This document shows positions 32,127 through 44,491 of a stretch of 64,000 nucleotides of DNA, in pieces. The stretch is from Macrostomum hystrix (Eukaryota > Platyhelminthes > Macrostomidae): the NCBI GenBank assembly GCA_950097015.1, contig CATNEN010000029.1:4731501-4795500 (forward strand). The letters run 5' to 3'. Each line of letters opens with the position of its first letter. The first letter of the stretch is position 1. Both the position numbers and the translations under genes were made by a program. Under the pieces are notes generated by a model. It did no database searches. It was not told the origin of the DNA and worked only from the letters and a program-made list of their open reading frames with translations.

Positions 32127-35100
32127 CTAACCGTATGCGGGTGGCAGGTAAGCGGACGCAAATTACATATTGATTTCTATCCTATTTTGCTGATGGATGA
32201 ACTGGAGCACAAGGGAATAAGCATCTCCCTAAAAGACATAAATTGCTTCTTTTGTTATAAAATTCGAACTTCCGACCTTCGGTCAGAAATCCGAAGCACT
32301 AAACATTTGGGCTACAAACTACCTAAAAGTGAGTCGTGATTTTTTATTACACCTGCTCCAATCGAGCATGATATGCAGCCAACAGCACAACCGCAGCTAT
32401 TGTGCGGTGCATCTGAAGACTGCGTACGTCTGTTCAGTCCATGGACTGGGGGCGGTCACACCCACCCTCATTTACCCCAGATGATGCTGGTACCCATTTA
32501 ACAGCTGAGCAAACTGAAGCAATGCAGAATTAAGTGTCATGCTTAAATGACACAGATTGCTCGAGTTGAGTCGGGAATCGAACCCCCAACCTTCAAGTCG
32601 TGAGTCCGACGCTCTAACCACTAGGCTACAACCCCCTGCTGAAAGTGAAATACCTGTGCAAAGGCCATATCTTGGCGGAATAAATAGAATCTGGCATCAG
32701 CAAGAAGCCTCACTACGGAATCGAAGTCACGACCCTCTTAAAAAATCCCTCAAATCCAAATATTTTTTCGATGGACAATGCTACACACAATGGCTGTACG
32801 CCAGGCTCAACTCAGAGCAGACAGGCAGGCAGCCTTACCTGTGCAATTGGCCACCGATGCCGCTGCTATTAATATGAGTCAGGCTGAGCTGGTATGTCAA
32901 ATGGCTGGCCAACTGAGCTCTTTTCCGCTCCCAGTCTGCGGTAGGCCGGGAAGACCGGGGGCCGATTCGGTCGGCTAGCGTCACAGCCTTGTCGCTCCAT
33001 GTCAGACAGTTGACGTAGCGCCTTTGTACAGGCTCCGTGGCCAAGTCCTGTCTGCCAGGCGACAGCAGTCCAGTAAGTTTAGTATCCGGGCGCCAGTTAT
33101 GAAATTCCGCCAATAGACATCCGGACACTTTGTTAGCTTTGTAAGCGCTGCCGCATTCGCCTGACACTATTAAACGAGACGCGCTACCGTCTGGTAACCT
33201 CGTCAGCCGACAGGAATCGCTGGAATTGAAGGCGTTGGAGACTGAAATTTAGGTGGATGCGATGCCCCCCTAGTCCATGGACTGCACAGCTGTACACAGC
33301 CTTTATCTATCAACAGTAGAAAGATTACACTATTTTTGCCCTGGGTAGAGACCACGGTGGGGTATTTCAAATACCCACTGCCTACTTCAAGACAGCTCCC
33401 AAACCGAATGACATATTTTCGTAAAAGTACACCATGGATCAGAATTTTCAAAATCGACGTCAGCATAGTCGAGATATTCAGCGATTATTTTCGGAAGACC
33501 CCGGTGACAAGGACAACTAACATTGCGCTGCATAAACTTTTATGCGAATATATATTAGTTATACAGAAAAAAGAAGAATGTGAGTGAAGTACCCCCCCCC
33601 ACTCAGTGGTCTTTCTACACGTTTGAACATAAACATTGATCATAAATCAATGCATTTTTAGCAGAAACCTATTAAATTTAAAAACAAAAAAACATTTTCG
33701 TCTATTGCTTCAAGGCGCCCTAAAAATACAAAGCAACAAGTAAACCCCAACTCACCCATTATCAGCGCTATTGTTGGCTATGACAGTGCCAGGTTCCCTA
33801 GCAACAGCAGCCCAGGCCAAGGTGTGACTGCAATTAGCTAGCACCTGGCTATCCAGTGTGACCAGAGCAAGGCCGCGCGACACTGGGACAAACTTCACTT
33901 GACTCATAGCCTCCTCCGGGTCGTAGGTGAATGGATCGAAGGTCACTAGAGCCAGGACAACACTATCCGATTCGGCAGGTTGAAAACGTATAGCCCGCAG
34001 GTAGGGCCCAGGCACCTGACTCTGGCGCAGTCGAGGCCGAACCTCAACGGTGACATTGGCGGCTGAACCGTTGCTAGTTAACACCTGGAGGGCCCGAGAA
34101 TCCGGGCAGCCATAGAGCAGCTTCAACGAATCCGTTGCCCAGTTGGCGACGTTGACGATAACGGAGGCCGGGCAGGCATCGCGCTGGCCGATGTTGTCAA
34201 AAGTCAGGGCCAGTACAAATTGGCCGCCGCGACCCGGCACTACCCGATTGTCTATGTTAATCTGGAAATTGGCGAATCGTAATTGCACAGCGTAAGTGAA
34301 TGAAGACTACTAAGGGCAGTAGTACTGTGAACAAATGTAATACCGCATGTGTAAAATCTGGCATTCACTCATATTTTATTATTTAGGTCCTAGACTCGAA
34401 TACGCGGTGAGGAGATGATGACATTCATTTGGGTAGCAGCCTCGCCCTAAAGAAGGTTTTAGGGACATATTAGGCCCACGAAGGCCAACCCTAAAGGCAA
34501 CATTGAGTGTGTCAAACTATGCGTCAGTGCCAATACTAACACAGACTCCTTGCAAAGCTAATTTATACCTGATTACAGCTTCACCAATTGGGCCAGATGT
34601 GCGCGGCGCATCTGAAGGCAGCAAAGTCCATGGTCGGGGGGGGGACGCCAACACCCTCCCTAAATTACCCCAGCTAATGCTGGTACCCATTTAATAGCTG
34701 GGTGAACTGGAGCAATGCACATTGCAAAGGACACAGATTTTTCCAGTGGAGTCGGGATTCGAACCCCAGACCTTTAAGTCGTGTGGTCGGGAGTTCGATT
34801 CTGAGCACAAGAGATACAATTTGTATCCTTGATGAAGACCCAGCTGTAATAATAATAATAATTGCAGGAGGGCTGCGGGCAATGGCACATCATTTGTTGA
34901 CACTAGACCCGCAGCCAGCGAGGAGGCAATTCTGCCCATTTCGCTGACTCCTGAGCACACACGCACACACTCACACAGGTGTGTACATCTGCCCTGACTT
35001 TCTCACTCTCACTGCGTCATGGAGGTTGGGCCTAAAGTGCGCAAATTGCACGACAAGCCCCCAAGCCTTCTCTCCGCGGCCGCGCCCCAAATAAAATGTC

Positions 35101-38100
35101 ACCTCGCCGTGGAATCAAACTTAGGGACATTGGTGCGAGAGGCAAACGCGATTCGGATGGGAATGGCGGTTCCCAGTCCATGGACTGCACATTTCCATCC
35201 CAAGCAACAACGGCAGTCTAACCTGCACAGCAGCCGGCAATCTGCCGCCGCCAATCTCAATGACAATAGTCCTAGCATCCGGAGAGCAATAGTCCCGGCT
35301 AGGCCCATCCGTATTAAAGGACATTGGCGCCGGGGTCGGATAGCCGAACCGGCGAAGCAGCGGAGTGCCCACAGAAACTATATCTCGGCGGCATTTGTCT
35401 GTCGATTCAACAAAGTGCACGCCATCGTAGGGGGCGCGGCTCAGCCTAGCGAATGGTAGACTGCGCGAGAAATACACGGCAACAAAAGCGGTGTTCTCAT
35501 AGCCTGGCCATTGTGAGTCTAGGTCGCGCGCTTTTTTCACATTGTTGACTCGATTGATTGTCAGATTAAAAGCAGGCGCAGGCCCAGCCAGCAGTACATC
35601 GCCAGAGTTTAGCGGCATATTAGCTAACAGGATGCTAACTGGCACCGAGAGCAGGTCTGGTCGCTCGAATTTCAGCGACACAATCGCCTTGTTATTGGAT
35701 CCTAATGGCCACAGCACCAGCTGCAGACTCTCGCCGCGGAATTCTTGATAGCCTGAAATAAACAAATTTGTGTCAGATAGACTAGGCAACAATGCATTAA
35801 GGATAAAAATACTGAGAATTAGCGTGACAAAAATATTTGTCTGCGAACGGTGACTTTAAAACATGGATCGGCCCAGGGCCTGCTACTAGGTCCTTTATAA
35901 AGTTAAAACGCCTGTCTTATATCTCCTATATTCCATCTGTCCCCCTCTCTTGCCTAATCACTATCGTGTCTCATCTCTTCCGTGTCTTTTCTCTTTTGTG
36001 TCTCATTTCTTTCGTGACATATCTTTGTTGTCTAATCTCTCGTGTGACTTATCTTTCTTGTACCTCCTCTCTCATGTGTGCGATCTCTCCCGTGTCTCAT
36101 CTTTCGCGTGACTTATCTCTCTGATGCCTTCTTCTCTCCAGTGTGCGATCTCTCCCGTGTCTTATCTCTTGCCTTATCTCTCCCGTGTCTTATCTCTTGC
36201 CTTATCTCTCCCGTGTCTTATCTCTTGCCTTATCTCTCCCGTGACTTATCTCTCTCATGCCTTCTCTCTCCAGTGTGCGATATCTCCCGTGTCTTATCTC
36301 TTGCCTTATCTCTCGCGTGACTTATCTCTCTCATGCCTTCTCTCTCCAGTGTGCGATATCTCCCGTGTCTTATCTCTTGCCTTATCTCTCCCGTGACTTA
36401 TCTCTCTCATGCCTTCTCTCTCCAGTGTGCGATATCTCCCGTGTCTTATCTCTTGCCTTATCTCTCCCGTGTCTTATCTCTTGCCTTATCTCTCCCGTGT
36501 CTTATCTCTTGCCTTATCTCTCCCGTGTCTTATCTCTTGCCTTATCTCTCTGATGCCTTCTCTCTCCAGTGTGCGATCTCTCCCGTGTCTTATCTCTTGC
36601 CTTATCTCTCCCGTGTCTTATCTCTTGCCTTATCTCTCCCGTGTCTTATCTCTTGCCTTATCTCTCCCGTGACTTATCTCTCGCGTGACTTATCTCTCTC
36701 ATGCCTTCTCTCTCCAGTGTGCGATATCTCCCGTGTCTTATCTCTTGCCTTATCTCTTGCCTTATCTCTCCCGTGTCTTATCTCTTGCCTTATCTCTCCC
36801 GTGTCTCATCTCTTGCCTTATCTCTCCCGTGTCTCATCTCTTGCCTTATCTCTCCCGTGTCTTATCTCTTGCCTTATCTCTCCCGTGTCTTATCTCTTGC
36901 TTTATCTCTCCCGTGTCTTATCTCTCCTGTGACTTATCTCTCCCGTGTCTTATCTCTTGCTTTATCTCTCCCGTGCCTTATCTCTCCCGTGTCTTATCTC
37001 TCCTGTGTCTTATCTCTCCCGTGTCTTATCTCTTGCCTTATCTCTCCCGTGTCTTATCTCTTGCTTTATCTCTCCCGTGCCTTATCTCTCCCGTGTCTTA
37101 TCTCTCCTGTGTCTTATCTCTCCCGTGTCTTATCTCTTGCTTTATCTCTCCCGTGCCTTATCTCTCCCGTGTCTTATCTCTCCTGTGACTTATCTCTCTC
37201 ATGCCTTCTCTCTCCAGTGTGCGATCTCTCCCGTATCATCTCTTTCTTGTCTCATCTCTCCCGTGTTTTATCTATTATATATCTTATCTCTTTCGGATCT
37301 CTTTTAGAATTTGCTTTGTATCTTTCGTGTCTCAACTCGTGCTGTTTTTGTCGCACGAGGCCCTCCCTACATTTAAAGGTTTTCGACCCCCAATTTAAAC
37401 AGATTTATACTCATAGACAGGTTGCCAGCTGCTACGATATAGAAAGTAGAAGAACTGTTCCTTTGTTTTGCAGTCAAGTACTGTACTCTAGCTTATATTT
37501 GTCAAATCAAACGCGGCAGTCGTTTGAAATAAAATAATGACAGACAGATGCGCAATTCACTTAAAACAGCAGTGGTAGAACACTGAGAGCAATTTCAAGT
37601 CACATGACTCTGTCAGCTTTCACTAGCAGCAGCAGCAGCAGAAAAACTCTTTAGAAGCCTAAAATGTACGTTGATGTGTAAGCTCTGCCAGCGTATAATA
37701 TATATCCAAAGAGAAGATTTAGCACTTTGGAAAATCACTCCGCAAATTGGACCAGGGTCTGAAAAATTGGCCGAGCTTGCCTAGGCTAGAAAAGCAAAAG
37801 AAAAGAAAGGAGAAGGAGAGAAAATCAAGAAGCAGACAGACAGAAAATCGTCAAAGCGTGCGCAAAGTGCACACGAACAGGCATAGTATCTTCGCAATCA
37901 TCCGAAACAGAAGGCCCTACATAATCAATATCCAGAATTCAAAAGCATTGAGTCGGTTCTTCACTTTAATCATTCAAATTGATGAGGGGAAATGCATTAG
38001 AAAGCGTATCAAACATTAAAAACGAACAATAGCAGAAAAACAATGTTAAGCCCGACTTAACAGCAGAAACATCTATGTTGACTAGCTTGCAATTTGGCTA

Positions 38101-41100
38101 TTTAAAAATAAAATATTTATTTAGAACATTTAATAAATCGATCAAAAAAATTAAAAATTCTGAAATCGTCAATAAATATAGAAATTATAACTGGAATTTT
38201 GACAACCGAGGAAACTAAAAGCTCCCACACTGAGGATGCTGTGGTGGGGTGGGGACACTGCAGCAGCTAGGCTCGAACTCCAAAGAATAAGCAACACAGC
38301 AAGCACACACACTCTTAGAAGCTGAGGCAGTGGAGTGCGCCAGCACTGCATGCCCCCCATGTGAACGAGTTTTGCCTTATAGCATAGCATGTAGGCGGAG
38401 GAAGAGGCGGAGGCTAGGGAAGGGGAGGGCCAAAGGCATGCCAGTACAGAGAGAGAGATCTGGCAGCGGTCACGCGCCCACTGACCCGGTTCTCCGTCAG
38501 GCACTTTGGAAGGGAGAGAGGGAAAGACAACAGGAGATGGGAGACGAGAAGGAAAGATTAGATAGATAGAGAAAGAAGTAAATGGAAAGAGAAAAAAGTG
38601 GGGGAAAGTATAGCGAGAGACGACTTTTTCAGGGTTGACGAGTCAGAAGAGGCGGAGAATCCGCTGCAGCCGCCCGCCCTTCTCTCTCTGGTGGGCCATT
38701 TAGTTTCCAAATTTCCCGCCCACTCTCACTCTCAGAGGAGGATCACGCCGCAGCAACAGCAGCGGCGGCATCAGCAGCCAACCTCGATATATCCATAATT
38801 TTTTCGGAGTCGTTGACCGCTCGGTTTGTAGGCGGCTTTCGGGGTGGCGGGGGAGGAGGGGGCAGAGGAAAGCGGGTGGAGAAGGGTTGGCCGGCGGAGC
38901 CGCGTGAGTGCCAGTACAGGCGGGACTTGCCTGCACTTTTCGGCCACCACCCCCGCCCCAAACAGAAGCCGGGACGAAACAGGCTTCGATAGGAGAGTCA
39001 GAGGGTAGCGAGGTCACGAAACAATAAAATGGGTGCCACGTGTATCCAGAGGTGGAGCCAGAACCAGCACGGGGCGTGGCAGTATCGGAATCAGCAGGAG
39101 GAGGAGGCAGAAATAGAAAGAAAACAGGCCACATATTTGATCACGAGGGCATTGTGCGGGGATATCGGAAGAATGGCAAAAGTCAGCGGGGCTAGCACTG
39201 CAGCTACAATAGCTGCACTAAATTTAAACTGAGCACGGGCGCAACACAAAAATTGAATCGAACACCTGCCATGAAGAGGCACTATGTCCCTCTGAGAATT
39301 ATATTTTCTTCTGACTGTTACCATTTCGTCTTTAGCTAGATAAAAGGAAAGACAAGACAGGCGCACACAAAATTCAATACCGACACACGCAATAGATGAC
39401 CTAGCAGTAGATTTTATTGGTAACTCTAGCAGGAAGTCACATATCAGAATATGCAACGGAAACAATTGCTATACAGTAGTCACGGGGTCAAGTTGGAAAA
39501 TGTTAGCAAATAGCAAAGCAAGACGCCTTTTTATAAATTTTAATTCTGACATTACTTAACTTCGCTGCGCGTTGTACAGCATTGTATTTAATCCTAATTA
39601 AATAAATTATAAATCCTAATTAAAGAATTTATGAATCCTAATTGAAGAATCTATGAATTCTAATTGAAGAATCTATGAATCCTAATTGAAGAGTCTAGCA
39701 ATCCTAATTGAAGAGTCTATGAATCCTAATTGAAGAGTCTATGAATCCTAATTGAAGAGTCTATGAATCCTAATTGAAGAGTCTAGCAATCCTAATTGAA
39801 GAGTCTATGAATCCTAATTGAATAATCTATGAATCCTAATTGAAGAGTCTATGAATCCTAATTGAACAATCTATAAATCCTAATTGAATAATCAATAAAT
39901 CCTAATTGAAGAATCTATGAATCCTAATTGAAGAATCTATGAATCCTAATTGAATAGTCTACCAATCCTAATTGAAGAATCTATGAATTCTAATTGAAGA
40001 ATCTATGAATACTAATTGAATAGTCTATCAATCCTAATTGAAGAATCTATGAATTCTAATTGAAGAATCTATGAATCCTAATTGAAGAATCTATGAATCC
40101 TAATTGAAGAATCTATGAATCCTAATTGAATAGTCTATCAATCCTAATTGAAGAATCTATGAATTCTAATTGAAGAATCTATGAATCCTAATTGAATAGT
40201 CTATGAATCCTAATTGAAGAATCTATGAATCCTAATTGAAGAATCTATGAATCCTAATTGAAGAGTCTATGAATCCTAATTGAAGAATCTATGAATCCTA
40301 ATTGAATAGTCTATGAATCCTAATTGAAGAATCTATGAATCCTAATTGAAGAATCTATGAATCCTAATTGAAGAATCTATGAATCCTAATTGAAGAGTCT
40401 ATGAATCCTAATTGAAGAATCTATGAATTCTAATTGAAGAATCTATGAATCCTAATTGAATAGTCTATGAATCCTAATTGAAGAATCTATGAATCCTAAT
40501 TGAAGAATCTATGAATCCTAATTGAAGAATCTATGAATCCTAATTGAAGAGTCTATGAATCCTAATTGAAGAGTCTATGAATCCTAATTGAAGAATCTAT
40601 GAATCCTAATTGAAGAATCTATGAATCCTAATTGAAGAATCTATGAATCCTAATTGAATAGTCTATCAATCCTAATTGAAGAATCTATGAATTCTAATTG
40701 AAGAATCTATGAATCCTAATTGAAGAATCTATGAATCCTAATTGAAGAATCTATGAATCCTAATTGAATAGTCTATCAATCCTAATTGAAGAATCTATGA
40801 ATTCTAATTGAAGAATCTATGAATCCTAATTGAATAGTCTATGAATCCTAATTGAAGAATCTATGAATCCTAATTGAAGAATCTATGAATCCTAATTGAA
40901 GAATCTATGAATCCTAATTGAAGAGTCTATGAATCCTAATTGAAGAATCTATGAATCCCAATTGAAGAATCTATGAATCCTAATTGAAGAATCTATGAAT
41001 CCTAATTGAAGAATCTATGAATCCTAATTGAAGAATCTATGAATCCTAATTGAAGAATCTATGAATCCTAATTGAAGAGTCTATGAATCCTAATTGAAGA

Positions 41101-42046
41101 GTCTATGAATCCTAATTAAAGAGTCTATGAATCCTAATTGAATAATCTATGAATCCTAATTGAAGAGTCTATGAATCCTAATTGAAGAATCTATGAATCC
41201 TAATTAAAGAGTCTATGAATCCTAATTGAATAATCTATGAATCCTAATTGAAGAGTCTATGAATCCTAATTAAAGAGTCTATGAATCCTAATTGAAGAGT
41301 CTATGAATCCTAATTGAAGAGTCTATGAATCCTAATTGAAGAATCTATGAATCCTAATTGAAGAGTCTATGAATCCTAATTGAAGAGTCTATGAATCCTA
41401 ATTGAAGAGTCTAGCAATCCTAATTGAATAGTCTAGCAATCCTAATTGAAGAGTCTATGAATCCTAATTGAAGAGTCTATGAATCCTAATTGAAGAGTCT
41501 ATGAATCCTAATTGAAGAGTCTATGAATCCTAATTGAAGAGTCTATGAATCCTAATTGAAGAGTCTAGCAATCCTAATTGAATAGTCTAGCAATCCTAAT
41601 TGAATAGTCTATGAATCCTAATTAAAGAACCTATGAATCCTAATCGAAGAATCTATTAACCCTAATTGAATAGTCTATGAACCGCTGTGTGTGAATCCTA
41701 TTAAAAAGCCTATTTATTCTAGTTTATAGATTTCGAAGGCACATAATCCGGAGAGAAACTCACCAGTGGAGTTGAAGTAGATTGTGTAGGCCTGGTTAAA
41801 ATCGTCAGCTGAAAAGGCCAGAATGACTCGCTGCCTTCCAGTCTGGCTAAAAAAACTCCTGGTGGGGCAGATCGCGGTGACAAAATTCCCAGGATCAGTT
41901 TGCTCTCGGTGATAAATTGCAAAAAATTTCACAATCTCCTTTGTTTTTGGACAATTGAGCGGGCTGCTGCTGGCAGCTGTCGAAGCCAGCAGGACCAACA
42001 AGACGGGAAACAGCAAAATGATGAGTAGCCATGAGACTTGTAGCAT
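30920..42046 (-). CDS. Type I membrane protein with ZP-C-like module (complete, 5 exons)
   Basis: Exons 41764-42046, 35223-35752, 33756-34261, 32839-33219 and 30920-32126 join in frame to 968 codons plus stop; every junction phase matches (1, 0, 2, 2). A signal peptide (MLQVSWLLIILLFPVLLVLL) is followed by about 550 residues of beta-rich ectodomain with NxS/T sites. Then comes a Cys-rich part reading IVEQCRLLDADTG..LVTNGC..LFANCRFNPC, the layout of the C-terminal half of zona pellucida (ZP) domains. A Pro/Thr stalk, a membrane span (LAALISYALGLATLAAVWFI) preceded by HYPLW and followed by an Arg-rich stop-transfer, and a Cys/Ser-rich tail complete it. ZP proteins polymerise in extracellular matrices and on apical surfaces; that role is inferred only. 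The ZP call is by pattern, not alignment; the gene structure is firmer. Confidence 0.7.
32395..32637 (-). mobile_element. SINE-1 copy, near full length
   Basis: Minus strand: tRNA-like head GTTAGAGCGTCGGACTCACG, B box GGTTCGATTCC, family body, then the 3' palindrome CAGTCCATGGACTG and GTACGCAG. It lies in the last intron of the ZP-like gene. Confidence 0.8.
32839..33219 (-). CDS. ZP-like gene exon 4
   Basis: Acceptor CCTTCAATTCCAG, one base completing Gly, then DSCRLTRLPDGSASRLIVSG and a Cys-rich part ending HLTYQLSLTHINSSGIGGQL. Donor GTAAGG, phase 2. Confidence 0.7.
33268..33306 (+). mobile_element. SINE-1 3' fragment
   Basis: AGTCCATGGACTGCACAGC and TACACAGCC match only the 3' end of SINE-1. 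Confidence 0.55.
33430..33515. repeat. Second copy of an unnamed dispersed repeat
   Basis: Plus strand shares GTCGAGATATTCAGCGATT and GACAAGGACAACTAAC with the minus strand at 19015-19135; about 75% identity by eye. Confidence 0.6.
33756..34261 (-). CDS. ZP-like gene exon 3
   Basis: Acceptor TTCGCCAATTTCCAG; strong donor GTGAGT. Encodes INIDNRVVPGRGGQFVLALT and a repeat of the exon 2 style fold, with sites NVTV, NCSH and NNSA. The intron before it contains two SINE families. Confidence 0.75.
34598..34844 (-). mobile_element. SINE-1 copy plus an inverted SINE-1 fragment
   Basis: 34598-34780 matches SINE-1 in minus orientation (CTTAAAGGTC, GGTTCGAATCCCGACTCC). 34781-34844 then matches its B-box region and body in plus orientation (GAGTTCGATTCT, ACAATTTGTATCCTT), so a second partial copy is joined head to head. 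Confidence 0.65.
34846..35151 (-). mobile_element. SINE-2 copy (head truncated)
   Basis: Same body as the copy at 10366-10732 with an (ATT)n tail at 34846-34860. The tRNA-like head ends at GCAAACGCG. It lies between exons 2 and 3 of the ZP-like gene, about 70 bp from exon 2. Confidence 0.8.
35223..35752 (-). CDS. ZP-like gene exon 2
   Basis: Acceptor TTTGTTTATTTCAG; donor GTTAGA. 530 bp, beta-rich ectodomain with a glycosylation site (NLTI) and Cys pairs. The upstream intron is about 6 kb and carries the 28-bp and 22-bp arrays. Confidence 0.75.
35935..37295. repeat. 14/28-bp pyrimidine-rich minisatellite with 76-bp higher-order units
   Basis: Built from TCTCCCGTGTCTTATC and TCTTGCCTTATC blocks. 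A 76-bp higher-order unit containing CATGCCTTCTCTCTCCAG repeats at about 36257, 36333 and 36409 and again later. On plus, many pyrimidine-AG strings occur, but the host gene runs on minus, so they are not acceptors for it. Confidence 0.95.
37300..38200. other. Spacer in intron 1 of the ZP-like gene
   Basis: Contains a short CAG run at about 37624-37641. No exon seen. Confidence 0.3.
38201..39235. other. GC- and purine-rich island in intron 1 of the ZP-like gene
   Basis: Composition rises sharply against AT-rich surroundings. It contains TTTCCCGCC (about 38708-38716, an E2F-type site) and overlapping short open frames on both strands, none with splice support. It may be a regulatory island or an internal promoter. 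Confidence 0.3.
39570..41700. repeat. 22-bp minisatellite, about 95 copies
   Basis: Unit AATCCTAATTGAAGAATCTA plus TG, with AGAGTCT, ATAGTCT and AATTCTAATTG variants in recurring order (for example the AATTC-containing block repeats). In intron 1 of the ZP-like gene, about 60 bp from exon 1. Confidence 0.98.
41764..42046 (-). CDS. ZP-like gene exon 1: signal peptide
   Basis: ATG at 42046, only 8 bp after a splice-acceptor-like CTAAAACGCAG, which would fit spliced-leader trans-splicing or a short 5' UTR intron. Encodes the signal peptide and a first segment with two Cys. Donor GTGAGT, phase 1. Confidence 0.75.
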
Positions 42047-42637
42047 GGCATAGCCTGCGTTTTAGCTATATTTGAGATCCTGAAAAATTGTGAAAATTGA
42101 ACAACTTATTGCTAACACTGAACTTTAATTAAAACGATAGCATGATTTTTAAATAAATGTTTGACACAAAATATGATAAAATGACAACTAGTTAATGCAA
42201 ATAAAATTAAATATGAGCATAATGAAACAAAAATTATAGCCTTTTACTAATGAACTGCAAGCAAATTACATTAATGCATTTATATATTCAAATGGTAGCT
42301 ATGGTATTAAAAACCATTAATATTCAGATTACTATCTTTAGAGTTATTGGGTCCAACCATTTTGATCTCTGCTATATTTTAGAAATTATTTTCTTTTGAT
42401 TGGAAGTAGGATTAAAATATTTTTAAACAGTTTTCTTTCAAATTAAGTGTTTACATTACACAGCTTCAATACTAATATTATAGTTGTGCATTTGTGAGAA
42501 TCAACTATTGGGCTACCTAACTGGGGAAAGGACTCTAATGAGTGGGACACAGGACACTGTGGACATAGACAACAAAGCCAAGAAAATGAGAGAGCCAGTT
42601 CAAGTAAATCAAGGTTGCAATAAGCAAGTAACATAAA
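42047..42637. other. AT-rich upstream region of the ZP-like gene
   Basis: No TATA box I trust and no coding signal. Confidence 0.3.
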
Positions 42638-42868
42638 AGTGACTCATCTTAACTCAAGTACAATGACTATTACCAGTGATAATTTGTGACTCATCTTAAC
42701 TCAAGTACAATGACTATTACCAGTGATAATTTGTGACTCATCTTAACTCAAGTACAATGACTATTACCAGTGATAATTTGTGACTCATCTTAACTCAAGT
42801 ACAATGACTATTACCAGTGATAATTTGTGACTCATCTTAACTCAAGTACAATGACTATTACCAGTGAT
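42638..42868. repeat. 47-bp tandem repeat, 5 copies
   Basis: Almost identical copies of a 47-bp unit including GTGACTCATCTTAACTCAAG and ACAATGACTATTACCAGTGA. The unit has TGACTCAT, an AP-1-like site, in every copy. Confidence 0.95.
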
Positions 42869-43585
42869 AAGCGAGCTGAAATTCTAAATAGCAAGTCTAT
42901 CTAAAGAGTTATTTTAAAAAGGCAAACTTCAGAAATCCTAAGGGGGTTAATTTTGAATGAGGCTAATAGTCTTGCTCATTAATCTATTAAAATGTAAACA
43001 TAATAATAAAAGTATAATTTCCAGCAAATTCACCTCTTTAAATTTGATTGGAAGAGCTATTTTACCCTAGTCATATTTATATTCATTGATTTATTCAAAC
43101 ATACTGGCTTGATTAGTACCTTGGTCTTAGAAGCTCAACTTTAGCACTAGCAAAGAAATGATTCACTACCAGATTTATGTTCCAAAGCTTTGCCAATTTA
43201 TCTTTCATGCTTTGCCAATTACTAAACAAATTGAATTGGTCCATTTTTTACAGCTAAGAAGGATTCACAATCACATAAAAATCCATTTCAAATTAAAATA
43301 TTTAAATAAAGTTTAGGTTAACTAAAGTAAATTAAAACAAAACAAGATTATATTTTAAATATTGTATGGTTTCTTAAGACACTTCCTAGGCAATGTGCTA
43401 GTTTCTTGTGCTAGATTATTTTGACCCAAAATTGTAGGCAAACATACAAAAGCAAGTTCATTAAAGCAAGAAAGGGGTCATAGCCCTTGAGAAATAGTAT
43501 AATAATACAGCATAGTAGAGTCTGCAGCCAATCATTTAGCAGTATATATTGCCTGGGATGTGCTTCCAATGCACTTCCCAACCAT

Positions 43586-43780
43586 GTATTTCTCAATCAC
43601 TATCTACATGTTGATAATATAAATAACCTAACCATGCACATAAATACCATTGAAAGCACCTGGGCACATATGAAGGCAAAGTTCTATAGTCAACATGACC
43701 TTTTTGACTCTGACCTTATTAAGTTTATCTTGTACCAATTCTACCCAGAGAAGACTTGGCCACTTGCTCTTACTGGCTAA
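43586..43780 (+). pseudogene. Merlin / ISXO2-type transposase relic
   Basis: Open plus reading contains INTIESTWAHMKAKF followed by a Tyr/Phe-rich helix, matching the HTNxIExxWxxxK end of DDE_Tnp_IS1595 (ISXO2-like) transposases found in eukaryotic Merlin elements. Only this terminal part is visible. Confidence 0.5.
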
Positions 43781-44015
43781 CCCATTACAATGCTTTGTAG
43801 TACTGTTTCTCAAGCAATTGCCAATATGACCAGTTTTGCTGCTTCAATAAACTTGATTTTGTCTGTTTGCTTAAAATTTTGGTCAAAACAATTTAACACA
43901 ATAAACCAGGACATAGCCTGTTTTTCTTATTCTACACGAGTTACCTTAGCTAGGCCAGATCCTAGACAATTTGTCATTTTACAACTTTGTCATCCACTTT
44001 GATTCTTTGAAGGTA

Positions 44016-44491
44016 GGACACTTCGTCATCCAGCCAATTGGCATGCTTTAAAGTTTGGTCATCAACAAATAACAAGCATTGTAGACTGTAGACTCAATTA
44101 ACAGATGCTTCTGTGTACAACTTAAATGTAGATGTGAAAATTGAAGGGTGGGATATGGAGGTGCTTTTTTGCTTGTTTCATTTGGAATAAAGTGAGGGTG
44201 GGATGGTGGGGCAGTGGTGTGAACACACTTCACAATTTAAATTTTCAAAAATGATTCAAAACTGATTTCATTATAAGAGTTAAAAGATAGATGCCAACAT
44301 GATGTGAGGAAGGGTGGTTCTGTTCTAACTTTGAAAACTTATTTTATAGATGATGAAGTGTCTACAAGGCTAAGTTACTTTGTCATCCACCCTCTGAGAT
44401 ATTGACAGATTGTCAATCTCATGTCTATCTCAATCTCAATCTCATGTCTATGCTCATCTGGATGACAAAGTTGTAAGATTACGAAGTGTCC
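44016..44491. mobile_element. Foldback repeat, MITE-like
   Basis: Begins GGACACTTCGTCATCC and ends with the inverse (ACGAAGTGTCC). TTTGTCATCC motifs recur inside in both orientations. I cannot fix a clear target-site duplication. Confidence 0.35.

Noticed and set aside
39291-39465. Minus frame with a hydrophobic start near 39465
   Set aside because: No splice site or promoter; lies within intron 1 of the ZP-like gene and reads through AT-rich sequence.
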